From Cellulomonas carbonis (lineage in GTDB: Bacteria; Actinomycetota; Actinomycetes; Actinomycetales; Cellulomonadaceae), in contig NZ_BMEB01000001.1 of NCBI RefSeq assembly GCF_014636275.1, positions 983,468-1,047,467 of the forward strand: a stretch of 64,000 nt of DNA, given 5' to 3'. How positions within the stretch are numbered: the stretch's first letter is position 1; each line of letters opens with the position of its first letter. Position numbers and translations under genes: made by a program. Positions 1 through 11,135 of the stretch are shown here, piece by piece. The notes under the pieces are model-generated. The model saw only the letters and a program-made list of their open reading frames with translations, did no database searches and was not told the origin of the DNA.

Positions 1-27
1 CACGCGGGCGGACGGCCGTGCGAAGCG

Positions 28-1677
28 TCAGTCGCCGAGCAGCGCCATCGCCGCCGAGCGCCCCGGGATGCCGCTCACGCCCCCGCCGCGGACCGCGCCC
101 GCGCCGCACAGCAGGACGCGCGGGTGCCCGGTCGCGACGCCCCAGCGGGTCGCGGGGTCCTGCGGGTCGGCGTCCGCGGCGAGCCAGGGCCACTGCAGGT
201 CGCCGTGGAAGATGTGCCCGCCCGGGAGCCCGACGTCGCCCTCGAGGTCGACGGGTGTGCGCGCCTCGAGGCACGGTCGCCCGTCGGCGTCGGTCGCGAG
301 GCACTCCTCGACCGGCTCGGCCAGCACCGCGTCGAGCGACCGGAGGGTCGCCGCCACCGCCTCGGCGCGCGCACCGTCGGGGTCCTGGCGGAACAGCCGC
401 GCGGGAATGTGCAGGCCGAACAGCGTGAGCGTGTGGCGGCCCGCCGCCCGATCCGCCGGACCCAGGATCGAGCCGTCGGTGAGCGAGTGGCAGTAGATCT
501 CCAGCGGCGGCACGGACGGGATGCACCCCGCGGCCGCCTCGCGGTGCGCCGTCCCGAGCTGGGCGTACCCCTCGTTGACGTGGAAGGTCCCGGCGAACGC
601 GTGGGCCGGGTCGACGGCGTCGCGCAGCCGTGGCAAGCGGTCGAGCACCATGTTGACCTTGAGCTGCGAACCCTCCGGGAGCGGCCGCGGGGTCCGCCCC
701 AGGAGGCGGTCCAGCTCGTGCGGCGCGCACCCGGCGAGGACGTGCTGCGCACGGACCGACCGCGTCCTCCCGCCGTCGTCCGCCCAGTGCACGTCGACCC
801 CGTCCGCGCCGGGGTCGACCGCGGTCGCGCGGGCCCCGACGACGAGCTCGGCCCCGCCCTCCCGGCACACCCGCTCGAGCTCGCGCACGACGGCGCCCAT
901 GCCGCCGACCGGCACGTCCCAGTCGCCCGTCCCGCCGCCGACGACGTGGTAGAGGAAGCACCGGTTCTGCGCGAGCCCGGCGTCGTGTGCGGAGGCGAAG
1001 GTGCCGATGAGTGCGTCGGTGAGCACGACGCCCCGCACGACGTCCGACGTGAACGTGCGCTCGACGAGCTCGCCGAGGGGTCGCTCGACCAGGTCCTCCC
1101 ACCACGCGCCGAGGCTCCGACGCATCTCGGCGGCGGTCGGCAGCGGCCCCGTCACGGTCGGGAAGACGGTGCCCGCGAGCGCACCCGTCCGTGACGAGAA
1201 CGCCTCCCACGCCGCGGCGTCGGCCCCGGCGCCGACGCGCTCGAGGGACCGTGCCGTCGAGGCGGAGTCGGCGGCGTCGACGAGCAGCCCCCGGGACGGG
1301 TCGTCCGGCAGCGGGGTGTACGACGACCACCGGCGACGCCTCAGCTCGAGCCGCAGCCCGAGCTCGCGCCGCACGGCCTCGGGCATGAGCGAGACCAGGT
1401 ACGAGTACCGCGACAGGTTCGCGTCGACGCCGGGGAACACGCGCGCGGACCCGGTCGCGCCGCCCAGGTGGTCGCGCGCCTCCAGGACGAGCACGCTCCG
1501 GCCCGCGCGTGCGAGGTACGCGGCGGCGGTCAGCCCGTTGTGCCCACCCCCGACGACGACGACGTCGTACCGGCTGCCGGTGGGCGCTTCCGGACGGGCC
1601 CGTGCGAGCCGGCGGCCCTGGTCGGGACCCTCGGTGGGGCGGGGGTCCGGTGCGGCGCTGCAGTCCGGTGCGGTCAC
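28..1677 (-). CDS. FAD-dependent oxidoreductase, phytoene-desaturase-like
   Basis: Predicted flavoprotein of about 549 residues in the phytoene desaturase/amine oxidase superfamily. A Rossmann FAD-binding segment (YDVVVVGGGHNGLTAAAYLA, residues 37-56) is followed by the acidic residue that binds the FAD ribose (VLEARDHLGG, 64-73). The C-terminus carries the second FAD-contact motif (GAGAVRGGGVSGIPG). These proteins oxidise or isomerise hydrophobic polyenes or related substrates, but the substrate cannot be read from sequence and no carotenoid genes lie nearby. I chose a GTG start at 1677, about 36 residues before the Rossmann fold. No clear Shine-Dalgarno precedes it, so a later start is possible. 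The reading frame stays open further upstream only because of GC bias. It is transcribed in the same direction as the amylase but is separated from it by a hairpin. Confidence 0.8.
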   Translation of the reverse strand: MTAPDCSAAPDPRPTEGPDQGRRLARARPEAPTGSRYDVVVVGGGHNGLTAAAYLARAGRSVLVLEARDHLGGATGSARVFPGVDANLSRYSYLVSLMPEAVRRELGLRLELRRRRWSSYTPLPDDPSRGLLVDAADSASTARSLERVGAGADAAAWEAFSSRTGALAGTVFPTVTGPLPTAAEMRRSLGAWWEDLVERPLGELVERTFTSDVVRGVVLTDALIGTFASAHDAGLAQNRCFLYHVVGGGTGDWDVPVGGMGAVVRELERVCREGGAELVVGARATAVDPGADGVDVHWADDGGRTRSVRAQHVLAGCAPHELDRLLGRTPRPLPEGSQLKVNMVLDRLPRLRDAVDPAHAFAGTFHVNEGYAQLGTAHREAAAGCIPSVPPLEIYCHSLTDGSILGPADRAAGRHTLTLFGLHIPARLFRQDPDGARAEAVAATLRSLDAVLAEPVEECLATDADGRPCLEARTPVDLEGDVGLPGGHIFHGDLQWPWLAADADPQDPATRWGVATGHPRVLLCGAGAVRGGGVSGIPGRSAAMALLGD

Positions 1678-1694
1678 CGCGTCAGGGTAGGGCG

Positions 1695-1726
1695 CGACGG
1701 CCGGGCGCTCACGCGCCCGGCCGTCG
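1695..1726 (-). terminator. Hairpin downstream of the alpha-amylase gene
   Basis: Perfect 14-bp inverted repeat (1695-1708 paired with 1713-1726) around a 4-base loop, 85 bases past the amylase stop. It probably ends the amylase transcript before the oxidoreductase gene. No T-tract is visible, as is usual for such GC-rich genomes. Confidence 0.55.
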
Positions 1727-1811
1727 TCGGCAGGTCGGCCTGCCGCTGCGAGGGCGAGGGGTGGACGGTGCGCTCCAGGTCCTGCCCACCCCCCGCCGGT
1801 CCGTGGGGTCG

Positions 1812-3641
1812 CTAGCTCCGCCAGGCGTCGTTCAGGGTGAGCACGCCCGACGACGGGACGGTCGCGACCCGGTTGGCCCCGCTCTCCCACACGACGTCGC
1901 CGGCGCCGTCGACCTTGACGTACTTGAACTCGACCCGCGTGCCCGCCGGCAGTGCCACCTGCGCGCGCCACACGGGGTAGGTCGAGGACGAGAGCCGCGC
2001 ACCGTTCGCGGGGCTCCACGAGCCGAGCGACGGGTGGTTCCCGACGACCCGCACGTCCTGGCCCCACACGGTCGTCGCACTGACGCCGAACGACACGGCC
2101 GCCGTGGCTCCGTCGTCGCCCCCGCCACCGGTCGTGCCGCCGCCGGCGCGCGCCCCCACGTGGATCGCGAGCGCGTCGCGTGCACCGACCGACGCGGTGA
2201 ACGTGCCGCCCGAGCCGACGGTGACCGTCGTGCCGGAGCACCCCGTCGAGGTGGGTGCACCGCTGATCACGTCGCAGTACCTGCCGGCCGGCAGGGACGT
2301 CGTGAACGTGCGGCTGAGCGCGCTGCCCTCCTTGTTGATGACGGCGTAGCCCGCCGAGCCGCGACCGAACGCGATCGCGTCGTTCCCGTTGGACCACCAC
2401 TGGTTCACGGGCGTGCCCTTCACGGCGTTGTGGAAGCCGACCATGTTCCGGATCTGCCGCCAGTCGTGCTGGCACGTCCAGCCGTTCTGGTAGCAGGTCA
2501 CGGCGCCCCCGTTCGGTGCCCCGGCGTCGTGGTCGCTGCCGACCGTGTACCCGGAGTGGACGGCGGGCGAGCCGTACGGCCAGGCGAGCATGAAGACGTT
2601 CGCGAGCGTGTAGGTCGAGCCGTAGCCCGCGTTGAGGGTCTCGCCGTTGCGCTCGGTGTCGTGGTTGTCGACGAAGACGCCCGCGCTCCCGGACGGGAGC
2701 ATGCCCCACGACTCGCCGAAGCTCGACAGGTAGGCGAGCTTCTCGTTCGTGAAGATGCGCTTGAGGTTGCGGCCGTAGTCGAACTCGTGGACGTCACCGA
2801 TCGACGTGTACTCCGTGTCCTGGATCGGCTCGCCCGCGGCGCCGATGACCTCCTGGACGATGTACACGCTCTGGTCGCTCAGCCGGGACCGGATCGCGGC
2901 GACGTCGCCCGCGGGCATGTGCTTGGCGGCGTCGATCCGGAAGCCCCGGACGCCGAGGGAGATCAGGTCGTTCATGTACGCGGCGATGCGACCGCGGACG
3001 TAGTCCGATCCCGTGCGCAGGTCGGCGAGGGCCACGAGGTTGCAGTTCTGCACCTCCCACCGGTCGCCGTAGTTGGCGATGTTGCGGCGGCAGTCGTTGA
3101 AGTCCTGCGATCCGTAGATGCCCGGGTACGAGTAGTACTGGAACGACGAGCCCGCCACGCCCGTGCCGCCCTCGGGCTTGCCCGACATGTGGTTGATGAC
3201 GGTGTCCGCGATGACGTTCACGCCGGCCGCGCGGCACGTCGAGACCATCGACGCGAACTCGGCGCGCGTGCCGAGCTTGGACTCGATGCGGTAGGAGACG
3301 GGCTGGTACGACGTCCACCACTGGCTGCCCTGCACGTGCTCCTGCGGGGGCGAGACCTGGACCCAGCCGTAGCCGGCCGGACCGAGGCTGTCACGGCACG
3401 CGGCCGCGACGCTGGTCCAGCGCCACTGGAACAGCACGGCCGTGACGTCCTTGGACCCCGACGGCTCCGCCGCGGCCGGGGCGGCCGTGACGGCCGTGGT
3501 GCCGACCAGGCCGGCGGTCGCGAGGGCACCGGCCACGAGGCCGGTGAGCGCTCGACGGACGAGCGAGCCGCGCCGTGCGCGTCGGGTGGGTCGTGCGGTC
3601 GGTGCAGCGGGCGCGCCTGAGCGCCCTGGGACGAGCTTCAA
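1812..3641 (-). CDS. Secreted alpha-amylase, GH13 with C-terminal CBM20
   Basis: Extracellular endo-acting alpha-1,4-glucan hydrolase of about 609 residues. An arginine-rich N-region and hydrophobic stretch (about 25-58, ending TAAPAAAEP) form a signal peptide, possibly Tat-like in charge. The GH13 barrel follows with conserved regions DTVINHM (about 146-152), [10 protein letters not shown] (nucleophile Asp about 237), VQEVIG (acid/base Glu about 264) and [10 protein letters not shown] (transition-state Asp about 328). The last 100 residues look like a CBM20 starch-binding domain ([15 protein letters not shown], and the [19 protein letters not shown] strand region). The start is uncertain: the longest frame begins with TTG at 3641 and no ATG or GTG lies before the hydrophobic core. 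Together with the glucanotransferase at 7.4-9.5 kb this indicates growth on starch. An inverted repeat about 120 bases upstream is a candidate operator. Confidence 0.92.
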   Translation of the reverse strand: MKLVPGRSGAPAAPTARPTRRARRGSLVRRALTGLVAGALATAGLVGTTAVTAAPAAAEPSGSKDVTAVLFQWRWTSVAAACRDSLGPAGYGWVQVSPPQEHVQGSQWWTSYQPVSYRIESKLGTRAEFASMVSTCRAAGVNVIADTVINHMSGKPEGGTGVAGSSFQYYSYPGIYGSQDFNDCRRNIANYGDRWEVQNCNLVALADLRTGSDYVRGRIAAYMNDLISLGVRGFRIDAAKHMPAGDVAAIRSRLSDQSVYIVQEVIGAAGEPIQDTEYTSIGDVHEFDYGRNLKRIFTNEKLAYLSSFGESWGMLPSGSAGVFVDNHDTERNGETLNAGYGSTYTLANVFMLAWPYGSPAVHSGYTVGSDHDAGAPNGGAVTCYQNGWTCQHDWRQIRNMVGFHNAVKGTPVNQWWSNGNDAIAFGRGSAGYAVINKEGSALSRTFTTSLPAGRYCDVISGAPTSTGCSGTTVTVGSGGTFTASVGARDALAIHVGARAGGGTTGGGGDDGATAAVSFGVSATTVWGQDVRVVGNHPSLGSWSPANGARLSSSTYPVWRAQVALPAGTRVEFKYVKVDGAGDVVWESGANRVATVPSSGVLTLNDAWRS

Positions 3642-3743
3642 CGGATGTTCCCCATTCGGTCGGACCGGCCCGACGACGGCGTCGTGCCGGTGACTTCGGA
3701 CCGTCGCCTCGGTGCGGCGGCCCTGCGATGGAGCGCATGAAAC

Positions 3744-3783
3744 GGGGCTGCAAAAAGCCCCGCAACAACCTGGAATGTTGCAA
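3744..3783. promoter_or_regulatory. Candidate operator/promoter region of the alpha-amylase
   Basis: Two adjacent inverted repeats sit about 100-140 bases upstream of the amylase start. The first is ggggct/agcccc (3744-3761) with a loop of gcaaaa. The second is gcaaca/tgttgc (3762-3781) with 8 bases between the arms. Half-sites of the type TGCAA/TTGCA recur (3749-3753, 3779-3783 region). The local base composition is less GC-rich than the surroundings, as expected for a promoter. LacI-family MalR repressors of actinobacteria control amylase genes through TTGCA-type repeats, so this is a reasonable operator candidate, not a proven one. Confidence 0.45.
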
Positions 3784-3826
3784 ACGTAGGGCGGTCGCGG
3801 GCGTCGCGCAAGTGGTCGACACGCGA

Positions 3827-3861
3827 CGACGCCCGCCCCCGGGCAGCGGGAGCGGGCGTCG
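3827..3861 (-). terminator. Hairpin downstream of the DsbA-like gene
   Basis: Ten-bp perfect inverted repeat (3827-3836 with 3852-3861) around a 15-base loop, 60 bases past the stop of the DsbA-like gene. Likely transcript end, separating that gene from the amylase promoter region. Confidence 0.45.
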
Positions 3862-3920
3862 CCGACCGACGGTCCTGCGACGGCCGGGGTCCGGCGTGCG
3901 GTGCGCCCCGGACGGGTCCG

Positions 3921-4583
3921 TCAGCCGAACGAAGGGCCCTGCGTTCGGGTCCGCTTGAGCTCGTAGAACCCCGGCACGCGGGTCATGAGGACGAGACCGT
4001 CCCAGAGCCGGCCGGCGTCCTCGCCGCGGGGGGCGGGCGTCACGACCGGCCCGAAGTAGCCCGTGCCGTCGATCGCGATGACCGGCGTCCCGACCTCGTC
4101 GCCCACGAGGTCGAGCGCGCGCTGGTGCGACGCGCGCAGCTCGGCGTCGACGCGGTCGTCGTCGGCCGCCTCGAGCAGCTCCGCCGGCAGGCCGACCTCC
4201 GCCAGCGCCTCGGCCAGCACCGTGGTGCGGTCGGTGCGGCCGCCCGGGTGCAGCCGCGTCCCGATCGCGTCGTACAGGGGCTTGACGACCTCGTCGCCGT
4301 GCGCGAGCCGCGCCGCGGTGACGACCCGGACGGGACCCCACGCCTCGTCCATGAGCGCGCGGTACCCGTCCGGCAGCTCCCTGCCCTCGTTGAGGACGGC
4401 GAGGCTCATCACGTGCCAGTGCACCTCGACGTCCCGCAGACCCTCGACCTCGGTCATCCACCGCGACGTCATCCACGCCCACGGGCACACCGGGTCGAAC
4501 CAGAGGTCGGCGCGGACGCGCGTCCGCGTCGCGTCGTCCGCGGCCGTGCCGTCGGCGGTCTGGGTCGTCGTCGCGGTGGTCAT
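3921..4583 (-). CDS. DsbA-family thiol oxidoreductase, mycothiol-dependent nitroreductase type
   Basis: Cytoplasmic thioredoxin-fold protein of about 220 residues with no signal peptide. The N-terminal strand leads into DPVCPWAWMTSRW (about 30-42), the active-site motif of the DsbA/FrnE group, with the nucleophilic Cys at about 33. The fourth position is Ala, so the motif is CPWA and only one cysteine is present there. A GTPVIAIDGTGYFGPVV segment near residue 180 holds the cis-Pro loop. Mycobacterial Rv2466c belongs to this group and reduces nitro-compounds with mycothiol. Assignment to that activity here is by similarity of overall architecture only. The ATG at 4583 is preceded by GAGGAG at good spacing, which decides against longer frames. 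It is divergent from pepN across about 150 bases. Confidence 0.78.
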   Translation of the reverse strand: MTTATTTQTADGTAADDATRTRVRADLWFDPVCPWAWMTSRWMTEVEGLRDVEVHWHVMSLAVLNEGRELPDGYRALMDEAWGPVRVVTAARLAHGDEVVKPLYDAIGTRLHPGGRTDRTTVLAEALAEVGLPAELLEAADDDRVDAELRASHQRALDLVGDEVGTPVIAIDGTGYFGPVVTPAPRGEDAGRLWDGLVLMTRVPGFYELKRTRTQGPSFG

Positions 4584-4735
4584 CGCTCTCCTCGTCGGTC
4601 GGGGCTCGTGCGGGTGCGGCAGTCGGCGCCGTGCGGTCCGACCCTGCCACCGAGGGTGACAACGCCGCTCGGCGTGCGGCATTCCCGCCGTGGGAGGATC
4701 GGCCGCGTCACCACCCCCGACCGAGGAGCACCCCC

Positions 4736-7303
<2,568 letters not shown>

Positions 7304-7320
7304 CAGCCCGCGGCGTGGCA

Positions 7321-7358
7321 CGACGAAGGCCCCCGGACGTTCCCGGGGGCCTTCGTCG
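7321..7358. terminator. Bidirectional terminator between pepN and malQ
   Basis: Perfect 16-bp inverted repeat (7321-7336 with 7343-7358) with a 6-base loop, placed between two convergent stops. Each strand ends in a short pyrimidine-rich run. It probably serves both genes. Confidence 0.8.
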
Positions 7359-7403
7359 TCGTGCGGCCGAGCGCGCCGAGCGCGGGCGACGTGCCCGCGT
7401 CCG

Positions 7404-9548
7404 TCAGCGGGCCTCGTCGAGCGCGGCGTTCACCGCGGCGACGAGCGACCGCAGCCGCGGGTTCTCGAAGAGGTCGTCGATCAGCACGAGCCGCTGCGCG
7501 GAGTCGGCGAGCGGGACCTTCCAGTTCGGGTACTCCTGGTCGGTGCCCGGCTGGTTCTGCGCGCGCCGCTCCCCGACCGCGTCGGCGAGGGACACCCCGA
7601 CGAGGACCGACGGCGAGGCGAGCACGAGCCGGTGCATCGCCTCGACGAGCTCTCGCTCCGACGGGTCGCCCCCGACGAGCCCGCGCGACGCGAGGACGTC
7701 GACCATCTGCTGACGCTCGCGGCGCGCGGCCGCGCGCACGTTCTCGACGGGCTCGGTGAGGAGCCCGAGCCGGTCGCGCAGGTCCACGTGCTCGCCCGCG
7801 AGGTAGCCCGCGGTCGGCGGCAGGTCGTGCGTGGTGACGGTCGCGAGCGCGAGGCGGCGGTACTTCTCCGGCGCCATGAGGGTCTTGCCCTCGTACTCGA
7901 ACCAGAGCACCGACGTCCCGAGGATGCCGCGCTCGGTGAGGTACGTGCGCACCCACGGCTCGAAGACGCCCAGGTCCTCGCCGATGACGACGGCGCCGGC
8001 GCGCTGCGCCTCGAGGCACAGGATGCCGATGAGGGCCTCGTGGTCGTACCGGACGTAGGCGCCGTCGCGCGCCGACGCGCCCGACGGGATCCACCAGAGC
8101 CGGAACAGGCCAAGGACGTGGTCGATGCGGATCGCGCCCGCGTGCCGCAGGATCGTCCGCAGCATGTCGCGGTAGGGCTTGTACGCGGCGCGTGCGAGGG
8201 CGTCGGGGCGCCACGGCGGCTGCGACCAGTCCTGCCCCTGCTGGTTGTACATGTCCGGCGGCGCGCCGACCGAGACGCCCTGCGCGAGGACGTCGCGCAT
8301 CGCCCACGCGTCCGCCCCCTCGGGGTGCACGCCCACGGCGAGGTCGTGCATGATCCCGAGCCGCATGCCGCCCTCGGTCGCGGCACGCTGCGCGGCCGCG
8401 AGCTGCTCGTCGGCGACCCACTGGAGCCAGCAGTAGAAGGTGATCCGGTCCGCGAGCTCGACCTTGAGCCGCTGGACGAGGGCCGAGCCCCGGTCGTGCG
8501 CCTCGGCGGGCCACGGCTCGCCCTCGTAGTGCTCGGCGATCGCGCACCACGTCGCGAAGTCGAGCAGCCCGGGGCCCTCGAGCTCGCGGTAGTCGGCGAA
8601 CGCGGCCTCGCGGGCCGCCGAGCGGGGTGCCGCGTGGACGACCTCGAGAGCGACCTTCTTGGCCGCCCACGCCGCGTCCCGGTCGATGGGTCCCTCGTCC
8701 TCGCTGAGCGGGCGGGCGACCTCGGCCTGCCACTCGACGAGCGACCGCTCGGCCACCGGCAGGTACGCCGTCTCGGGGATGTCCTCGACACGCAGGTAGA
8801 TCGGGTTGACGAACCGCCGCGTGACCGGCAGGTAGGGCGACGGCGTCATCCGGCTGCCGGGCTCGGCGGCGTGCAGCGGGTTGATGAGCAGGAAGTCCGT
8901 GCGGCACCGGCGCCCCGCGAGCCACGACAGCTCCGCGAGGTCGCCCAGGTCGCCCACGCCCCACGACCGCGAGGACCGGACCGAGTACAGCTGCGCCATG
9001 AAGCCCCAGGCGCGGCGCTCGTCGAGCCCCCGTCCCAGCTCGAGCCGGACCGGCACGACGACGAGCGTCGCGCGCGCCGTGGAGTCGGGCGTCTCGGCGA
9101 CCAGAGTGTGCCAGCCGAGCGGCAGGTGGTCGGGGACCGTGAACGTCGCCCGGCCCAGCCGGCGCCCGTCGACGGTCCGGGGCGGGACGTACACGTCGGC
9201 CTGCGGGAGGTCGACGCCGTCGCCGCCGTCCTCGAGCTCGACGCGGACGACGACGTCCTGGCCGTCCAGCACGTGCACGGGGACCTCCGCCGTCGCACCC
9301 TGCCGGACGACCGTCACGGGCGGGAGCGTGCGGCGCCACGGGTCGTCCTCGGCGTTCTCGAGCGCGACCGCGGCCCGCTCGGGCGTCGAGGCGTCGACGC
9401 CGAGCGCGGCGAGGACCGCGACGAGCGTCGACTCGGACACGGAGCGCTTGCCTCCGTCGAAGTCCCAGAAGTCGGGCACGACGCCGTACCGGGACGCGAG
9501 GTCCAGGAGCGGCTGCGGCAGGGGCGCGGCGGTGTCGGTCTCGGGCAC
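7404..9548 (-). CDS. malQ: 4-alpha-glucanotransferase (amylomaltase)
   Basis: Cytoplasmic GH77 disproportionating enzyme of about 714 residues that transfers maltodextrin segments and releases glucose. The length fits the actinobacterial form, which has an extra N-terminal domain of about 150 residues before the GH77 barrel. Catalytic signatures are AIRIDHVLGLFRLWWIP (nucleophile Asp), VVIGEDLG (acid/base Glu) and TTHDLPP (third acid). The GTG at 9548 gives VPETDTAAPL, and the frame beyond is arginine-rich noise. It would process maltodextrins made by the secreted amylase. Both genes are on the minus strand but are far apart and not in one operon. Confidence 0.95.
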   Translation of the reverse strand: MPETDTAAPLPQPLLDLASRYGVVPDFWDFDGGKRSVSESTLVAVLAALGVDASTPERAAVALENAEDDPWRRTLPPVTVVRQGATAEVPVHVLDGQDVVVRVELEDGGDGVDLPQADVYVPPRTVDGRRLGRATFTVPDHLPLGWHTLVAETPDSTARATLVVVPVRLELGRGLDERRAWGFMAQLYSVRSSRSWGVGDLGDLAELSWLAGRRCRTDFLLINPLHAAEPGSRMTPSPYLPVTRRFVNPIYLRVEDIPETAYLPVAERSLVEWQAEVARPLSEDEGPIDRDAAWAAKKVALEVVHAAPRSAAREAAFADYRELEGPGLLDFATWCAIAEHYEGEPWPAEAHDRGSALVQRLKVELADRITFYCWLQWVADEQLAAAQRAATEGGMRLGIMHDLAVGVHPEGADAWAMRDVLAQGVSVGAPPDMYNQQGQDWSQPPWRPDALARAAYKPYRDMLRTILRHAGAIRIDHVLGLFRLWWIPSGASARDGAYVRYDHEALIGILCLEAQRAGAVVIGEDLGVFEPWVRTYLTERGILGTSVLWFEYEGKTLMAPEKYRRLALATVTTHDLPPTAGYLAGEHVDLRDRLGLLTEPVENVRAAARRERQQMVDVLASRGLVGGDPSERELVEAMHRLVLASPSVLVGVSLADAVGERRAQNQPGTDQEYPNWKVPLADSAQRLVLIDDLFENPRLRSLVAAVNAALDEAR

Positions 9549-9670
9549 GCACCGATCCTGCCAGAGCACGCGCGTGCGGGACGGGCGACAGGCCCGCGCG
9601 GACGGTCCGGGTCCGTCGTCGTGCCGGCTCGGCACCCGGCCGCGGTGGCTACCCTGCCGAGGTGCTCCCG

Positions 9671-10750
9671 ATGACGACGTCCTCCACGCCTCCCCCCCTC
9701 GACGACGCCGGCGAGGCGGCGAGGGGCGCCCTCGGCTGGCTGCTCGGCGCACCCCTGCAGACGGTCGTCACGATCGTCCTGGGCGTCGTCGTGCTCGCCG
9801 TCGCGCGGTGGGTCATCGCGCGCGGGGTGCGCTCCGTGATCGACGGCGGGTCCACCGTGCGCGCCAAGACGCGCACGCTGCTGCTGCGCACGCGCGTGGG
9901 CTCGGCGGCCGACCAGTCGAACCCGCTCGCCGTCGCGCGGCGCGTCCAGCGCGCCGAGACCATGGGGTCGGTCCTGAGGTCGGTCGCGGCGCTCGTGGTC
10001 GGCATCCTCGTGCTCACCGCGCTCGCGAACATCTACGGCTGGCAGCTGGGCCCGCTCCTGGCGTCGGCCGGTGTCGCGGGCGTCGCGCTCGGCTTCGGCG
10101 CGCAGACCCTCGTCAAGGACTTCCTCTCGGGGCTCTTCATGCTCATCGAGGACCAGTACGGCGTCGGCGACGTGGTCAACCTCGGGGAGGCGACCGGGAC
10201 GGTCGAGGCCGTGGGCCTGCGCGTCACCCAGGTCCGCAGTCTCGACGGGACGCTCTGGTACGTGCGCAACGGCGAGATCCTCCGCGTCGGCAACATGACG
10301 CAGGGCTGGTCCCGCGCGCTGGTCGAGGTGCTGGTCCCGCCGGACATGGACGTCCAGCAGGCGGCCGACCTGCTCCTGCGCGCGACGCGCGAGGCGCTCG
10401 AGGCCGAGGACCTCGCGGCGGACGCGCTGGGCGACCCCGAGGTCACGACCTACGAGTCGCTCTCGGCCGAGTCGGTCATGATCCGGATGCTCCTCAAGAC
10501 GGTTCCCGCGAAGCAGTGGGCGATCCAGCGCGCGGTCCGCGGACGGGTCCGCGAGCTGTTCCGCTCGGAGGGCGTCGACCTGGCGCTGCCGCGGCGCGAG
10601 GTCCTGGTCGAGCGCGAGGCGCAGCGCCCGGGCGACGCCGGGCACGACCCGCAGGGAGCCGACAGGCAGGGGGCCGGCAGGCAGGGGGCCGACAGGCAGG
10701 GAGCCGACAGGCAGGGGGCCGACAGGCAGGGAGCCGACAGGCAGGGCTGA
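9671..10750 (+). CDS. MscS-type mechanosensitive ion channel with repetitive tail
   Basis: Inner-membrane channel of about 359 residues that opens under membrane tension to release solutes. Hydrophobic helices lie at about 28-50 and 98-118. The pore-lining TM3 is recognisable as ASAGVAGVALGFGAQTLVKDFLSG (written in parts: ASAGVAGVALGFGAQ then TLVKDFLSG), with the Gly/Ala packing of the MscS pore. The beta domain follows (GDVVNLGEATGTVEAVGLR). The last 30 residues are a run of five-residue repeats (GADRQ/GAGRQ) that no MscS domain accounts for. ATG 9671 is preferred to GTG 9662 because GAGG lies at proper spacing only for the ATG. It is convergent with the EIIB-like gene. Confidence 0.9.
   Translation: MTTSSTPPPLDDAGEAARGALGWLLGAPLQTVVTIVLGVVVLAVARWVIARGVRSVIDGGSTVRAKTRTLLLRTRVGSAADQSNPLAVARRVQRAETMGSVLRSVAALVVGILVLTALANIYGWQLGPLLASAGVAGVALGFGAQTLVKDFLSGLFMLIEDQYGVGDVVNLGEATGTVEAVGLRVTQVRSLDGTLWYVRNGEILRVGNMTQGWSRALVEVLVPPDMDVQQAADLLLRATREALEAEDLAADALGDPEVTTYESLSAESVMIRMLLKTVPAKQWAIQRAVRGRVRELFRSEGVDLALPRREVLVEREAQRPGDAGHDPQGADRQGAGRQGADRQGADRQGADRQGADRQG
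10652..10741 (+). repeat. Six tandem 15-bp repeats encoding the MscS tail
   Basis: Unit cagggagccgacagg repeated six times with single-base variants (a/g at position 6, a/g at position 11), followed by a partial seventh unit that runs into the stop codon. Each unit encodes five residues, so gain or loss of units keeps the frame. The array is a probable site of slippage. Confidence 0.9.
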
Positions 10751-10790
10751 CCCAGGCAGGCACCGCCGCCCCGACGACGGTCCCCGCGGC

Positions 10791-11021
10791 TCAGCGCAGG
10801 CGGTCGATGTCGTCCGCGAGCGCGTCGGCCTCGGGGCCGACGACGACCTGGACGACCCGCCCGGTCCGGACCACCGCGAAGGCGCCCGAGTCCTTGAGGG
10901 CGACCTCGTCCACGAGCGCGGCGTCGCGCAGCTCGACCCGCAGGCGCGTGATGCACGGCTCGAGGTCGACGACGTTCGCGTCGCCGCCGAGCGCCGCGAG
11001 GATCTGCTCCGCCTTCGTCAC
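10791..11021 (-). CDS. Stand-alone PTS EIIB domain (glucose family)
   Basis: A 76-residue protein consisting of just a EIIB domain of the glucose/N-acetylglucosamine phosphotransferase family. The phospho-accepting cysteine lies in LEPCITRLRVEL (Cys about 23), followed by the characteristic DSGAFAVVRTGRVVQVVVGP stretch. In complete systems EIIB takes phosphate from EIIA and passes it to a sugar bound by the membrane EIIC. No EIIA or EIIC gene lies in the window, so it must work with partners elsewhere or has another role. The GTG at 11021 is preceded by AGGAGG at 6 bases, which settles the start. It is divergent from the globin gene. Confidence 0.85.
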   Translation of the reverse strand: MTKAEQILAALGGDANVVDLEPCITRLRVELRDAALVDEVALKDSGAFAVVRTGRVVQVVVGPEADALADDIDRLR

Positions 11022-11135
11022 CGTGACCCTCCTCGGCCTCGTCGCCGCGGCCGCGGGGTCGGTGGGGGTCGGTGGCCCCATCGCCCCGTCCGCGCTGCGG
11101 CACCCAGCGTAGTGCCGGTGAGGGAGGATGGGGGC

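Noticed and set aside
1509..3620. Very long open frame opposite the alpha-amylase (and similar long antisense frames elsewhere, for example 7254-9674 and 21899-26506)
   Set aside because: Such frames are shadows of GC-rich coding on the other strand. They encode Arg/Ala/Gly/Val-rich sequence with no domains and cross several real genes.
10652..10741. Possible CRISPR-like or intergenic repeat array
   Set aside because: The repeats are directly adjacent with no spacers and are in frame inside the MscS gene.
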